The notes under the pieces: model-generated
Seen by the model: only the letters and a program-made list of their open reading frames with translations
What the model was told of the DNA's origin: nothing
The model's database searches: none
Position numbers and translations under genes: made by a program
Part shown: piece by piece, positions 42,472 to 50,278 of the stretch
How the letters are laid out: each line of letters starts with the position of its first letter
Numbering within the stretch: the first letter of the stretch is position 1
Assembly (NCBI RefSeq): GCF_024198175.1
Contig: NZ_JAJVKV010000016.1
Span: 1-64,000, forward strand
Origin: Pyxidicoccus xibeiensis
Lineage (GTDB): Bacteria; Myxococcota; Myxococcia; Myxococcales; Myxococcaceae
Reading direction: 5' to 3'
Length of the DNA stretch: 64,000 nucleotides

Positions 42472-43740
42472 TCAGGAACCGGCCTCGAAGACGCTCGGAG
42501 GGGTGAGCGAGAAGCCGTGCCGCACCAGGGCGTCGTTCATGCTCCTGCGCGCGCCGTCCTCGTCGTGGTGGGTGAAGGCGGGAGTCACCACCCTGCCCGG
42601 GACATGCTGCGCGAGGAGCACGAAGAGCGCGTCGTCGGTGCATCGGGAAGCCACCCACTGCTCGGGCTGCACCCGTGCACCGAGGGCCGAGGCCACCAGC
42701 AGCGCCGCGTCGCCATCGGCGGACGGGAACACGACGACGCCATGCCCGTGCCGGACCAACTCCTCCACCGTCCGCTTCCATTGGGGCTTGTAGTGGCCAT
42801 GGCAGAGGGGAAAGCGCTCCAGCAGCGACTCCCGCTGGATGCGCACGAGCGGCACCCGCCGCGCACCTTCCCCCGTCTGGCCATACGTGAGCACGACGCG
42901 CTCGCAGCCCGCCAGGAGGTCGAAGTAGACGTGCGCCCTGAACCACGCCAGCGCGCGCTCGGGGCCCACGCGGATGGGGAGGAGATAGGACGCCATCCTC
43001 AGCAGGTATGGGGCCGCCTCGAGCGGAGCCGGCTCGAACGAGGAGATGCGCTCCGGCAGCTCGGCCTCCTTCTGGTTCAGCATGCCACTGGAGAGCGCAT
43101 GGCCCACGCGGCGCTTGGACGAGAGGTAATGGACGTTGAAGGCGCTCGCCTCGCGCTGGATTCGCTCGGCGGCATCGACCACGAGGCCCTGCTCCTGGAG
43201 CGCGCGAGTCTTCTCCGGGTTGTTCGTGAGCAGGCGGAGGGGTGCGCTCACGTCCAGCAGCCGCAGCGCCAGCTTCACCTCGTGGTAGCGGCGATGGTCC
43301 GGCTCGAGGCCCAGCGCCTGGTACGCCTCGAAGGTCGTGACCCGCTGGCGGCTCGCCTGGACGAGCATGCGGTCGCGCGCCTTGGCGGAATAGCCCGCGC
43401 CCCGGCCCTCCTGCATCAGGTAGAAGACGATACCGCGCCCCGCCCCGGCGATGCGCTCGAGTGCCAGGTCGAGCTGCTCGGCGCAATCACAGTCGCAGCC
43501 GCCGAACGCCTCACTGGTGATGCAGGCCGAGTGGATGCGCGCGAGCAGCGGCTCCGGTGTCTGGAGCCCTCCCCGGCAGACCGCGAGCGTGTAGGCGCGT
43601 GTGAAGAGGTTCTGGAAGACGTGGACCTGGAAGGCTCCGTGACGGGTCTCCAGGCGCTGCTCGCCGAGCCGGAGCAGCAGGCCATGGGTCGAGTGTTGAG
43701 GCTGACTCGTGTGGGGCCACTGGGCGGGCTGGGAGGGCAT
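42472..43740 (-). CDS. GTP cyclohydrolase II homologue with C-terminal extension, predicted FAPy-forming
   Basis: The protein has 422 residues, about twice RibA. The cyclohydrolase part (about 30-215) keeps R-I-H-S-A-C73 and C84-D-C86 for zinc, Q-E-G-R113-G, Lys120, and L-L-T-N-N-P-E-K. At the position of E. coli RibA Tyr105 it has Met125 (K-A-R-D-R-M-L-V-Q). In Streptomyces coelicolor a Tyr-to-Met change in such a homologue (SCO6655) makes the enzyme stop at the formylated pyrimidine FAPy. Residues 225-422 form an extra domain (V-V-L-T-Y-G-Q-T-G-E, T-P-A-F-T-H-H-D-E-D) I do not recognise. It is first gene of the five-gene operon and thus the committed step from GTP. No ribB, ribD, ribE or ribH is near, so riboflavin supply is not its job. 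Confidence 0.8.
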   Translation of the reverse strand: MPSQPAQWPHTSQPQHSTHGLLLRLGEQRLETRHGAFQVHVFQNLFTRAYTLAVCRGGLQTPEPLLARIHSACITSEAFGGCDCDCAEQLDLALERIAGAGRGIVFYLMQEGRGAGYSAKARDRMLVQASRQRVTTFEAYQALGLEPDHRRYHEVKLALRLLDVSAPLRLLTNNPEKTRALQEQGLVVDAAERIQREASAFNVHYLSSKRRVGHALSSGMLNQKEAELPERISSFEPAPLEAAPYLLRMASYLLPIRVGPERALAWFRAHVYFDLLAGCERVVLTYGQTGEGARRVPLVRIQRESLLERFPLCHGHYKPQWKRTVEELVRHGHGVVVFPSADGDAALLVASALGARVQPEQWVASRCTDDALFVLLAQHVPGRVVTPAFTHHDEDGARRSMNDALVRHGFSLTPPSVFEAGS

Positions 43741-43977
43741 GGCTCCGACCTTTTGCAGCCGGTATGCCAGCAGCCCATGACGCCCTCGCCCCAGGGGGCA
43801 GGCCCAGCGCGCTCGGGACGGAGCCCCGGGCCATCACGTCAATGGACGAGGGCTGACACGTCAAAGCACTTCTGCCGTGTCAGACGGCTGCGGCCCGCGG
43901 CCCGGACCTGGCTCTCCGGCTCGTCCAGATTCTTCGAGAAAGGCCCGTGAAGGTGCGCGTGCGACACCTCGACGGCG

Positions 43978-44835
43978 TCAGCGCGTCGTCTTCCTTCTCG
44001 CCGTCTTCGTTGTCCGTTGCGCAGTCTTCACTGCACGTCGCGCACTCGCGGCGCGGACACCCGCCCTGACGGCGGCCCCTCGCTGGATGCGCTCGGCGCG
44101 CTCCAGGTCGGCGGCGGAGGCCGCGTGAGCGTTCATCGCGGCCAGTGCCTCACGCGTGGGCGCGTGCTCGTGACGGAGCACCACCAGGTTGGCGGCGCGC
44201 AGCACGCGCGGGGTGAAGACTGGAGGCGTGCCCAGCCTGGGCAGCAGGCCGAGCAGCACCGGCACGTCGTCGAGCTTCGACTGCCAGGACTCGGCCCGGG
44301 AACTCTTCGCGATCCGCGTTACCTCGCGCCCGATGTACGCCGCGGCCAGTTCGGCGAACCACGGTGAGACGGGCTTCTTCACGAGGGCCGTCAGGGCCGT
44401 GGCGAGGCGGCGGCTCTTGCGGAGGACCTGCCAGGCCTTCAGCTCCGCGGGAGTGATGTCGGACGACTCAACCACCGCCACCAGGGACGTCTCGAGGTCG
44501 TCGGCGAGCAGCACGTCCTCCGCGTCGCCGTCAACGCGCTTCGCCCAGGTGGAGACAGCGCGCCGCACGAACTGCGCCTCATCGGCGAACTCGCTGTGCT
44601 CGCCATGCTCCTCGATGTCACCCAGCAGGCCCCGGAGCGTGCGCAGCACCACACGCGCGATGGCAGCGTCCTTTTCCTGTTTCAGGAGCGCGGTGCCTTC
44701 CCGGACGAGGCTGCGCGGGTCGAGCGTGCGGGCGCGCTCGGCGAAGTCCCGCACGGCGGGCGAGGACGCCGCTTCCGTGGCGCCCTTTCGCAGCGAGACG
44801 ATGAACCTCCGGAGTGCATCTTCGGTGACGAGCAT
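43978..44835 (-). CDS. Helical protein with lysine/arginine-rich C-terminal tail
   Basis: The protein has 285 residues from the ATG at 44835 (M-L-V-T-E-D-A-L-R-R). The first 230 residues are all-helical without a family I recognise. The last 45 are Ala/Arg/Lys/Thr-rich and end K-T-A-Q-R-T-T-K-T-A-R-R-K-T-T-R, like histone H1-type or other DNA-binding tails. No signal peptide or membrane span. It is divergent from the MFS gene with 141 bases between. Nucleic-acid binding is suggested only by the tail. Confidence 0.5.
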   Translation of the reverse strand: MLVTEDALRRFIVSLRKGATEAASSPAVRDFAERARTLDPRSLVREGTALLKQEKDAAIARVVLRTLRGLLGDIEEHGEHSEFADEAQFVRRAVSTWAKRVDGDAEDVLLADDLETSLVAVVESSDITPAELKAWQVLRKSRRLATALTALVKKPVSPWFAELAAAYIGREVTRIAKSSRAESWQSKLDDVPVLLGLLPRLGTPPVFTPRVLRAANLVVLRHEHAPTREALAAMNAHAASAADLERAERIQRGAAVRAGVRAASARRAVKTAQRTTKTARRKTTR

Positions 44836-44976
44836 GCCCCATCCTGCCCTGGAACCAGGGCCCGTGGCGGCCGAATGGAGGAGGACTGGAGCGCTCGGCC
44901 ATGCCGCGCCGCTCAAGACGTAGCTCAGCGCCGCTCGGCTCGGGACTGAGGGCAGCCCAGCGGTTACAGTCCGGCC

Positions 44977-46245
44977 ATGCACGCCTCCTGGAAACGCAAC
45001 ACGGCCCTCTTCCTGGGCAGCCAGGCCCTGTCATTGCTGGGCTCCTCCCTGGTGCAGTACGCGCTCCTGTGGCAGGTGACGCTGCAGACGCGCTCGAGCG
45101 TCATGATGACGCTCTACATCGTGGTCGGCTTCCTGCCCACGTTCCTCCTGTCGCCGTTCGCAGGGGTCTGGGCCGACCGGTACGACCGCCGCAAGCTCAT
45201 CGTCCTCTCCGATGCGCTGATTGCGCTGGTGACCCTGGCGCTGGCCGTGGTGTTCACCCTGCGCGGCACGGAGCTGTGGCTCTTCTTCCTGGCCGCGGCG
45301 GTGCGCTCGGTGGGCACGGCCATCCAGCAGCCCTCGGTGAATGCGCTGCTGCCGCAGCTGGTGCCCGAAGACCAGCTGATGCGGGTGAACGGCATCCAGG
45401 GCACGCTCAACTCGGTCAACATGCTGGGGGCACCGGCGCTCGCCGGCTTCCTCATGTCCGTGGCTCCCCTGCAGGTGCTCTTCTACGTGGACGTGGTGAC
45501 GGCGGCCCTGGCCATCGTCCTCGTCGCCTTCTTCGTCCGGGTGGAGGCGCGTCCTCGTGCGCCGGTGCAGGAGGGGGCCTCGCAGCTGAGGGAGATTCGC
45601 GACGGCTTCGGGTACATCCGCGGCCACGCGCACCTGGTGCCGTTCTTCGGCTACCTGGGGGTCATCCTGGTGCTCATCACCCCTGGCGCGTTCCTCACGC
45701 CACTGCAGACGGCGCGCAGCTTCGGGGGCGAGGTGTGGCGGTTGACGGCCATCGAGATGGTCTTCTCGGTGGGCATGATGGTGGGGGGCGCCGTGCTCGC
45801 CGTGTGGAAGGGCTTCGGCAACCGCATGCGGACCATGGTCGTCTCCAACCTCATCATGGGGGCGTGCATCGTGGGCCTCGGGGTGGTGCCCCACTTCGGG
45901 GTGTACCTGGCGTTCATGGCGCTCTTCGGCGTGGCGTTGCCGCTCTACAACACCCCCGCCACGGTGATGCTCCAGGAGAAGGTGGAGCCGGCCTACCTGG
46001 GGCGGGTCTTCAGCGTGATGACCATGCTCTCCACCGCCCTGATGCCGCTGTCCATGCTGCTCTTCGGCCCCCTGGGGGAGAGGGTCTCCATCGAGCGGAT
46101 CCTGCAGGTCACCGGTGTGCTCGTGCTCCTCCTCGGCGTGCTCGCGCCGCTGCACCGCCGGCTGATGTCCTTCGGTGAGCCCCATCGTGCCCTGACCCCG
46201 GACCCGGGAGCCGGTCAGGCTGGCGGTGTGAGGGAAGACGCGTGA
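44977..46245 (+). CDS. MFS efflux transporter
   Basis: The protein has 422 residues with about twelve hydrophobic spans. It has the MFS loop-2/3 motif G-V-W-A-D-R-Y-D-R-R-K (about 66-76) and V-R-S-V-G-T-A-I-Q-Q-P-S-V-N-A-L in span 4, typical of the drug/siderophore-exporter branch (MFS_3, EntS-like). The last 40 residues are a hydrophilic tail. It lies 1.2 kb beyond the GTP-derived pathway operon on the opposite strand, so it is a candidate, but unproven, exporter for that product. Confidence 0.8.
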   Translation: MHASWKRNTALFLGSQALSLLGSSLVQYALLWQVTLQTRSSVMMTLYIVVGFLPTFLLSPFAGVWADRYDRRKLIVLSDALIALVTLALAVVFTLRGTELWLFFLAAAVRSVGTAIQQPSVNALLPQLVPEDQLMRVNGIQGTLNSVNMLGAPALAGFLMSVAPLQVLFYVDVVTAALAIVLVAFFVRVEARPRAPVQEGASQLREIRDGFGYIRGHAHLVPFFGYLGVILVLITPGAFLTPLQTARSFGGEVWRLTAIEMVFSVGMMVGGAVLAVWKGFGNRMRTMVVSNLIMGACIVGLGVVPHFGVYLAFMALFGVALPLYNTPATVMLQEKVEPAYLGRVFSVMTMLSTALMPLSMLLFGPLGERVSIERILQVTGVLVLLLGVLAPLHRRLMSFGEPHRALTPDPGAGQAGGVREDA

Positions 46246-46327
46246 GAGGGAGGGGGCCCTGTCAGCGGCTCCTCGCCCCAGGGCATCCGGCTCCGGCCTT
46301 GCCTCCGCTCGAGGGAGGCTGAGGGCG

Positions 46328-47898
46328 TCACCGAGGGGCGTCAGGCGAGAACAGTGCCATCAACCTCTTGCCCACGACGTACGCCGTGACGGTCGTGGGT
46401 GGGATTGCCGGCGTGGCGTGCGCCGAGATCTGCTGATCGAGCCGTTCGAGCAGGGAGATGCCCGCGTCATCCTGGATGCTGGCCAGCGCTTCTCCTTCCA
46501 CCCGCACGGAGGACGGGCCCAGCTCGCGCGACACCGATTCCAGATAGACCTTCACGGGCAGTTCCAGGTTTCTCGCGCGGATGAGCGACTCCAACCGCGC
46601 TCCCAGTTCGGGGTCCAGGCCCATCTCCGCGGCCAAACGGTGGGTACCCACGGTCGCGAGGTCCTCGTCAGAGCTGGTCATTCCATAACGGAATCGACGC
46701 TCGCGGACTCCTTCCCCACCGCCGCCGGTTCCGGCCCCGAGAAAGTCTTCTGGATCATCCTCTCGCAATTGCCCCGTGAGCGGGTCGAACGATACGGACC
46801 TGAAGGCCGCAATGGAGAGGGTTTTCCCTGCGCCTCTCGCTAAAGCGAGCGCGCGAGGGCTCCCAGCCTGACGCGCGAACTCGCTCATGCGCTCCACGGC
46901 TTGCAACGCATGAATCAGGTGGGCGGTCTGGATGTGGAGCCAGGATTCGAGCTGCAGACCAAACAATCGCAGGTCCAGGGGCAGGGTCTCGTAGCCCGCG
47001 GACGTGCTCTGCTCGCTGAGCCTGCGCAGCGCTTCCTGGGGGGGCGAGCGTTCATTGCGGCAATGACGTCACGGAAGTAGGAGGTAAGCCCCACCTGCCG
47101 GAACCGCGCCGCGACCGCGGGCTCCTGGGCATCGAGCGCCTCGGCGAAGGAGAGGTAGTCTCGGACGGCTCGTGCCAGCTCGGGCTCTTGCCACTCCCTC
47201 GGATTCCCGTGGCGGAGCACGAGGTCGGCGGTGGGCGATTCGCCAAGGAAGAAGACGTCCCGCCGGAAGCCCGGGGGACGCCGGAAGTGCTTGGGCTCGC
47301 CTCCCAGAAGGTCCCACGTCTTCCAGGCGTACTCATGGGCAGGCGCAATGCCGATGGAGCCCACGGCGAAGGCGGCCGCCAACTCGGGCCGCTGGAGGCC
47401 CGCGTAGGCCTGGGCGAGGAGCTCGGGGATCAGGGGATTCGAGACCTCGTAGGAAGGATGATTCCACGCCTGTTCAAGCAGCGCTACCGCTTCTCCGTAC
47501 TGTCCCGAATTCAGGAGGAGTCGACCCAGCGCGAAGCGGACGTTGGCGTGTACCAGGTCCCCCTGCGGGCCCAGAAGAGACAGACACTGCCTGTAGGTGC
47601 GGATGGCCTTGTCCTCTTGATGATCGCGTTCGTAGAAGTACGCAAGCAGCGCGATGCTCGCGGGGGGGGCCCCCGGCCGGCGCGCGATGGGCTCGAGCAA
47701 GGCGATGGCTCCGGCGAAGTCGTTCTGGTCCCAGAGCCGTATCACGGGCTCCAATTCCTCACGCTCCGAGGGGCTCAGCTCCTTCCCGGCGCCGGCCACG
47801 GGTAGAGAGGGCCTGGGTGGTGCTTCAGCCCCCTGCGCATTGCCCAGTGCGAGAAGCGACAGGAGGATGACGGGAGGAATCCAGGAGGTTCGCATCAT
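46328..47898 (-). pseudogene. Secreted TPR-like protein, reading frame broken at a C7 run
   Basis: One frame from 47898 (GAGGG six bases upstream) gives a signal peptide (A-L-G-N-A-Q-G-A-E) and TPR helices to about residue 285 (A-R-F-R-Q-V-G-L-T-S-Y-F-R-D-V-I-A-A-M-N). At the run of seven G on the plus strand (47038-47044) the frame must shift. One additional base restores E-A-L-R-R-L-S-E-Q, then L-F-G-L-Q-L-E-S-W, and a continuous frame to 46328. The intact product would be about 523 residues. The two parts otherwise read as separate 327- and 212-residue frames. It is the last gene of a three-gene operon, and its ATG overlaps the previous stop. A sequencing slip and a real or phase-variable break are equally possible. 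Confidence 0.7.
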
Positions 47899-48599
47899 TT
47901 TCGACCCTCACAAGGAATGAACCACGTGCTCCCAGCTCGCGCGACACGTGTGTGCCCACACCCATGGGCAGAAGAGACCTCTTGCGCCAGCGCAATCGTC
48001 ACCGGCGCGCACTGGCCACCAGAGAGGCGGAGACGCGCGGGCCGCCTCGAGAATCGAGGAATGTCGGCGATGAAGAAACCGGAGTCGTCGGTCCGCTCGG
48101 GGACGGACAGTATCCCCTCCTGCTCATCGAGGACCTCGAGCGTCGCCCTGGAAACCGGAGCCCCGTCGAGCCTGCTACACACGTGTCCCGACAGCAGGCG
48201 CTCCCCGGCGAACAGGACCGGGCGATTCCTGGCCAGACTCAACAAGAAAGCTCCGGTGAGCGGCAGGAACAGGACCATCGCCGCGAGCCGGACGGATTGC
48301 CGGTAGCGGTAGACGGGCGGAACCTGAACACCGGTCACCAGCGGGGCCTGGCCAGGGCTCTTCGCCCGGATGAGGTGGCCGCACAATCCCGAGACGAGCA
48401 GCGCTGGCAGGGCGGGCAGCACGAATCCGGCTCCAGGCACTGGTGACAGCAGCCGGGTGACCTGGTCGGCAAAGCCGATTCCCGCCGCCAGCGTCGAAGT
48501 GAGCGTGAGCACCGCGAGTTCGGGCAGCGAGCGGTCGACTCTCGCGACGGTGGCGCCTCGACTCCTCAAATCCGCCCAGAATCCGGAGAGCAGGCACAT
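47895..48599 (-). CDS. Membrane protein with carboxypeptidase-regulatory-like domain
   Basis: The protein has 234 residues. Hydrophobic spans occur at about 26-50, 56-78 and 105-125. A beta-sandwich region (about 135-200) carries L-S-G-H-V-C-S-R-L-D-G-A-P-V, then S-G-F-F-I-A-D-I-P, like the carboxypeptidase regulatory domain. Starts seven bases after the previous gene's stop; its own TGA overlaps the next ATG, so the operon is translationally coupled. Its partners, an exported protein with the same kind of domain and a TPR protein, suggest an envelope assembly. Function unknown. Confidence 0.55.
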   Translation of the reverse strand: MCLLSGFWADLRSRGATVARVDRSLPELAVLTLTSTLAAGIGFADQVTRLLSPVPGAGFVLPALPALLVSGLCGHLIRAKSPGQAPLVTGVQVPPVYRYRQSVRLAAMVLFLPLTGAFLLSLARNRPVLFAGERLLSGHVCSRLDGAPVSRATLEVLDEQEGILSVPERTDDSGFFIADIPRFSRRPARLRLSGGQCAPVTIALAQEVSSAHGCGHTRVARAGSTWFIPCEGRK

Positions 48600-48606
48600 G
48601 GTGGAC

Positions 48607-49503
48607 TCAGGCAGGGGGACCAGGTTCGGTCATGACCGTCGTGCCGTCGGCCAGCGTCATGGAGAGCACGAACTGATGCCATCGAGCGAGCTCGAGCCGG
48701 TCGTGGGCTCCACCGGCCACGGTCATGGTCTGGGGAATCCGAACCTGGAGATGCGACCACTCGCCAGGAGCGAGCCGAAGGCTCAGGGGAACTCGCAGCC
48801 GCAGACGAGCCTGCTCACACGGGAGGGACTCCAGCGTGCCTTCGATACGCAGGGTGTCGAGCGGCTTGCCGTCGGCGTTCACCAACTCCACCCGGTTCGT
48901 CACGGAAGCCGCGCCTTTGGCGCCGTCCAGGGCATGATCGAATCGCACGATGAAGGCCGGCGACACGTCGAGACAGCCGGTCCGCTCCAGCTTCTGCCCG
49001 AACAAAGCCAGTTCGGTGATGATCTGTACCTCCTGGGTCTCATTATGGAATTGCACGTCGGCGTGGAAGTAGTCATCGAGCGCCGATTGCGAATACTTCA
49101 CCGTGGCGATGCGCAGGCTCTTCCGAGGCTTGAGCACGACCGTGCCCAGGTCCGCCTGACCGTTCTTCACCGGAACGGTGATGAGCATCGGCACGTAACC
49201 CCGGGCGCGCAGTTCGCATTGAACGTGCGTGACATCGACGCCCGGAAGAGAAAAGCGGAAGTCGCCATGCAAATCGGTGGCTTCCGGTACGAGGGTCAAC
49301 TCCTGGTGGCCCGAGAAGACGTGAACCTCGGCCTGGAGGACCGGCCGCTCGTCCGGCCCGTGGACCCGCCCCGTGACCACCAGTCCGGCGGCCCTGGCCT
49401 CTGCTCCAAAGCCCAGGAGCAGGAGGAGGACCCAGACCAAGCGGCCCACCCCTCCTCGCGTCGTGCCGAGGACAGGAGAGGTGCTGGGGTGTCGAGGAGA
49501 CAC
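48607..49503 (-). CDS. Exported protein with N-terminal carboxypeptidase-regulatory-like domain
   Basis: The protein has 298 residues. GTG at 49503 is taken as start because AAGGAG lies six bases before it; the ATG 14 codons upstream lacks a site. The signal peptide ends A-R-A-A-G (about residue 38). The first mature domain has G-R-V-H-G-P-D-E-R-P-V and D-L-H-G-D-F-R-F-S-L-P-G, the CarboxypepD_reg pattern. Two further beta-rich segments follow without recognisable motifs. First gene of the three-gene envelope operon. Lies beside a transposase graveyard, which may have shaped its upstream end. Confidence 0.6.
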   Translation of the reverse strand: MSPRHPSTSPVLGTTRGGVGRLVWVLLLLLGFGAEARAAGLVVTGRVHGPDERPVLQAEVHVFSGHQELTLVPEATDLHGDFRFSLPGVDVTHVQCELRARGYVPMLITVPVKNGQADLGTVVLKPRKSLRIATVKYSQSALDDYFHADVQFHNETQEVQIITELALFGQKLERTGCLDVSPAFIVRFDHALDGAKGAASVTNRVELVNADGKPLDTLRIEGTLESLPCEQARLRLRVPLSLRLAPGEWSHLQVRIPQTMTVAGGAHDRLELARWHQFVLSMTLADGTTVMTEPGPPA

Positions 49504-49639
49504 ACAAGGCTCCTTCGGAAAGCCAATCCGATAATTTGAATACATGGTTTGCGCCCTGGGAATTCCAGCGACTGAGCACCAGGCTGTGGCCCCTGCCGGC
49601 GACACAGGGCGCAAACCTGTCGGACAGTCGGACAGGTTT

Positions 49640-49900
49640 GGAACGGCCGCGTCCGGCAGCCGCCTCCTCGAAGCGTTCCAGCGCCAAGGCACCTCGCGCT
49701 CCGTACCGGCACACAGCCGCTCCAGGCCCGGCCTGTCGTTGGCATGCAGGTGCGTGTTTGCGTGCAGGCTGAAGCCCCCGAGGAAGGCACACCGGGGGGC
49801 CTTCCGAGGCGGTAACCGCACGTCCAGCCCCGTCCAGCGGAAGCGTTGCTGCAGGCGGGCCACCTGGTACGCCTGCCGCGCGTCCTCTGGGGCCTTGCGC
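49640..49900 (-). mobile_element. IS91/IS801-like transposase fragment, frameshifted
   Basis: One minus frame reads G-F-S-L-H-A-N-T-H-L-H-A-N-D, then L-E-R-L-C. The adjacent frame continues C-R-Y-G-A-R-G-A-L-A-L-E-R-F-E-E-A. Joined near 49715 they give the conserved block of Y2-type IS91/IS801 transposases (S-L-H-A-x-T, R-L-C-R-Y, R-P-x-L-A-x-E-R-L). The frame break and missing ends show it is dead. Confidence 0.65.
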
Positions 49901-49984
49901 GGGCAGGGCACCACGATTCTCCAGCAGGCCGTCGAGGACGGAGGGCGATGGATCGCGTGAGGGCCTGCGAATCGGGGACGGGAG

Positions 49985-50181
49985 GCGGCGTCCTTCGTCA
50001 AGCGGGTGGACCGGGTGGGCACGGTGCCCCAGGTGGGGCCGGTGACAGCGTGTGCCTTCGTCTCCCCAGTAGATGCGCCGGAGCGTTTCATCGGGCCGCA
50101 CCAGGTGAGGCCTAGCTGGGACGGGTGCCTGGCGAAAGGAGCTCGGGAGAGAAGCAACGCAAGGGGCCCATCACCAGGTGA
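49985..50181 (+). mobile_element. IS110-family transposase C-terminal fragment, frameshifted
   Basis: One plus frame reads V-G-T-V-P-Q-V-G-P-V-T-A-C-A-F-V, then D-A-P-E-R-F. After a frame change near 50105 another reads L-G-R-V-P-G-E-R-S-S-G-E-K-Q-R-K-G-P-I-T-R and stops at 50181. Together they match the C-terminal transposase_20 domain of IS110/IS1111 elements. The catalytic N-terminal DEDD part is absent. Confidence 0.75.
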
Positions 50182-50278
50182 GCCGCCCGTGTCGACGCCT
50201 GGCAGGATGAGTGTGCGCACTGCCACGGGACTCGTGATAGCAGGGGCGCGGTCCGGAACGCCCTGAGGTCTCGACAAG

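Larger units (their letters stand above)
49504..50278. other. Intergenic region made of decayed transposase fragments
   Basis: The 775 bases between the envelope operon and the membrane gene at 50279 have no intact gene. They hold an IS91-like fragment on the minus strand and an IS110-like fragment on the plus strand, listed separately. No terminal repeats of either element are recognisable. Confidence 0.7.

Noticed and set aside
42472..44000. Possible FMN riboswitch or riboflavin operon around the cyclohydrolase gene
   Set aside because: No other riboflavin gene is present and I see no conserved FMN aptamer blocks upstream of 43740.
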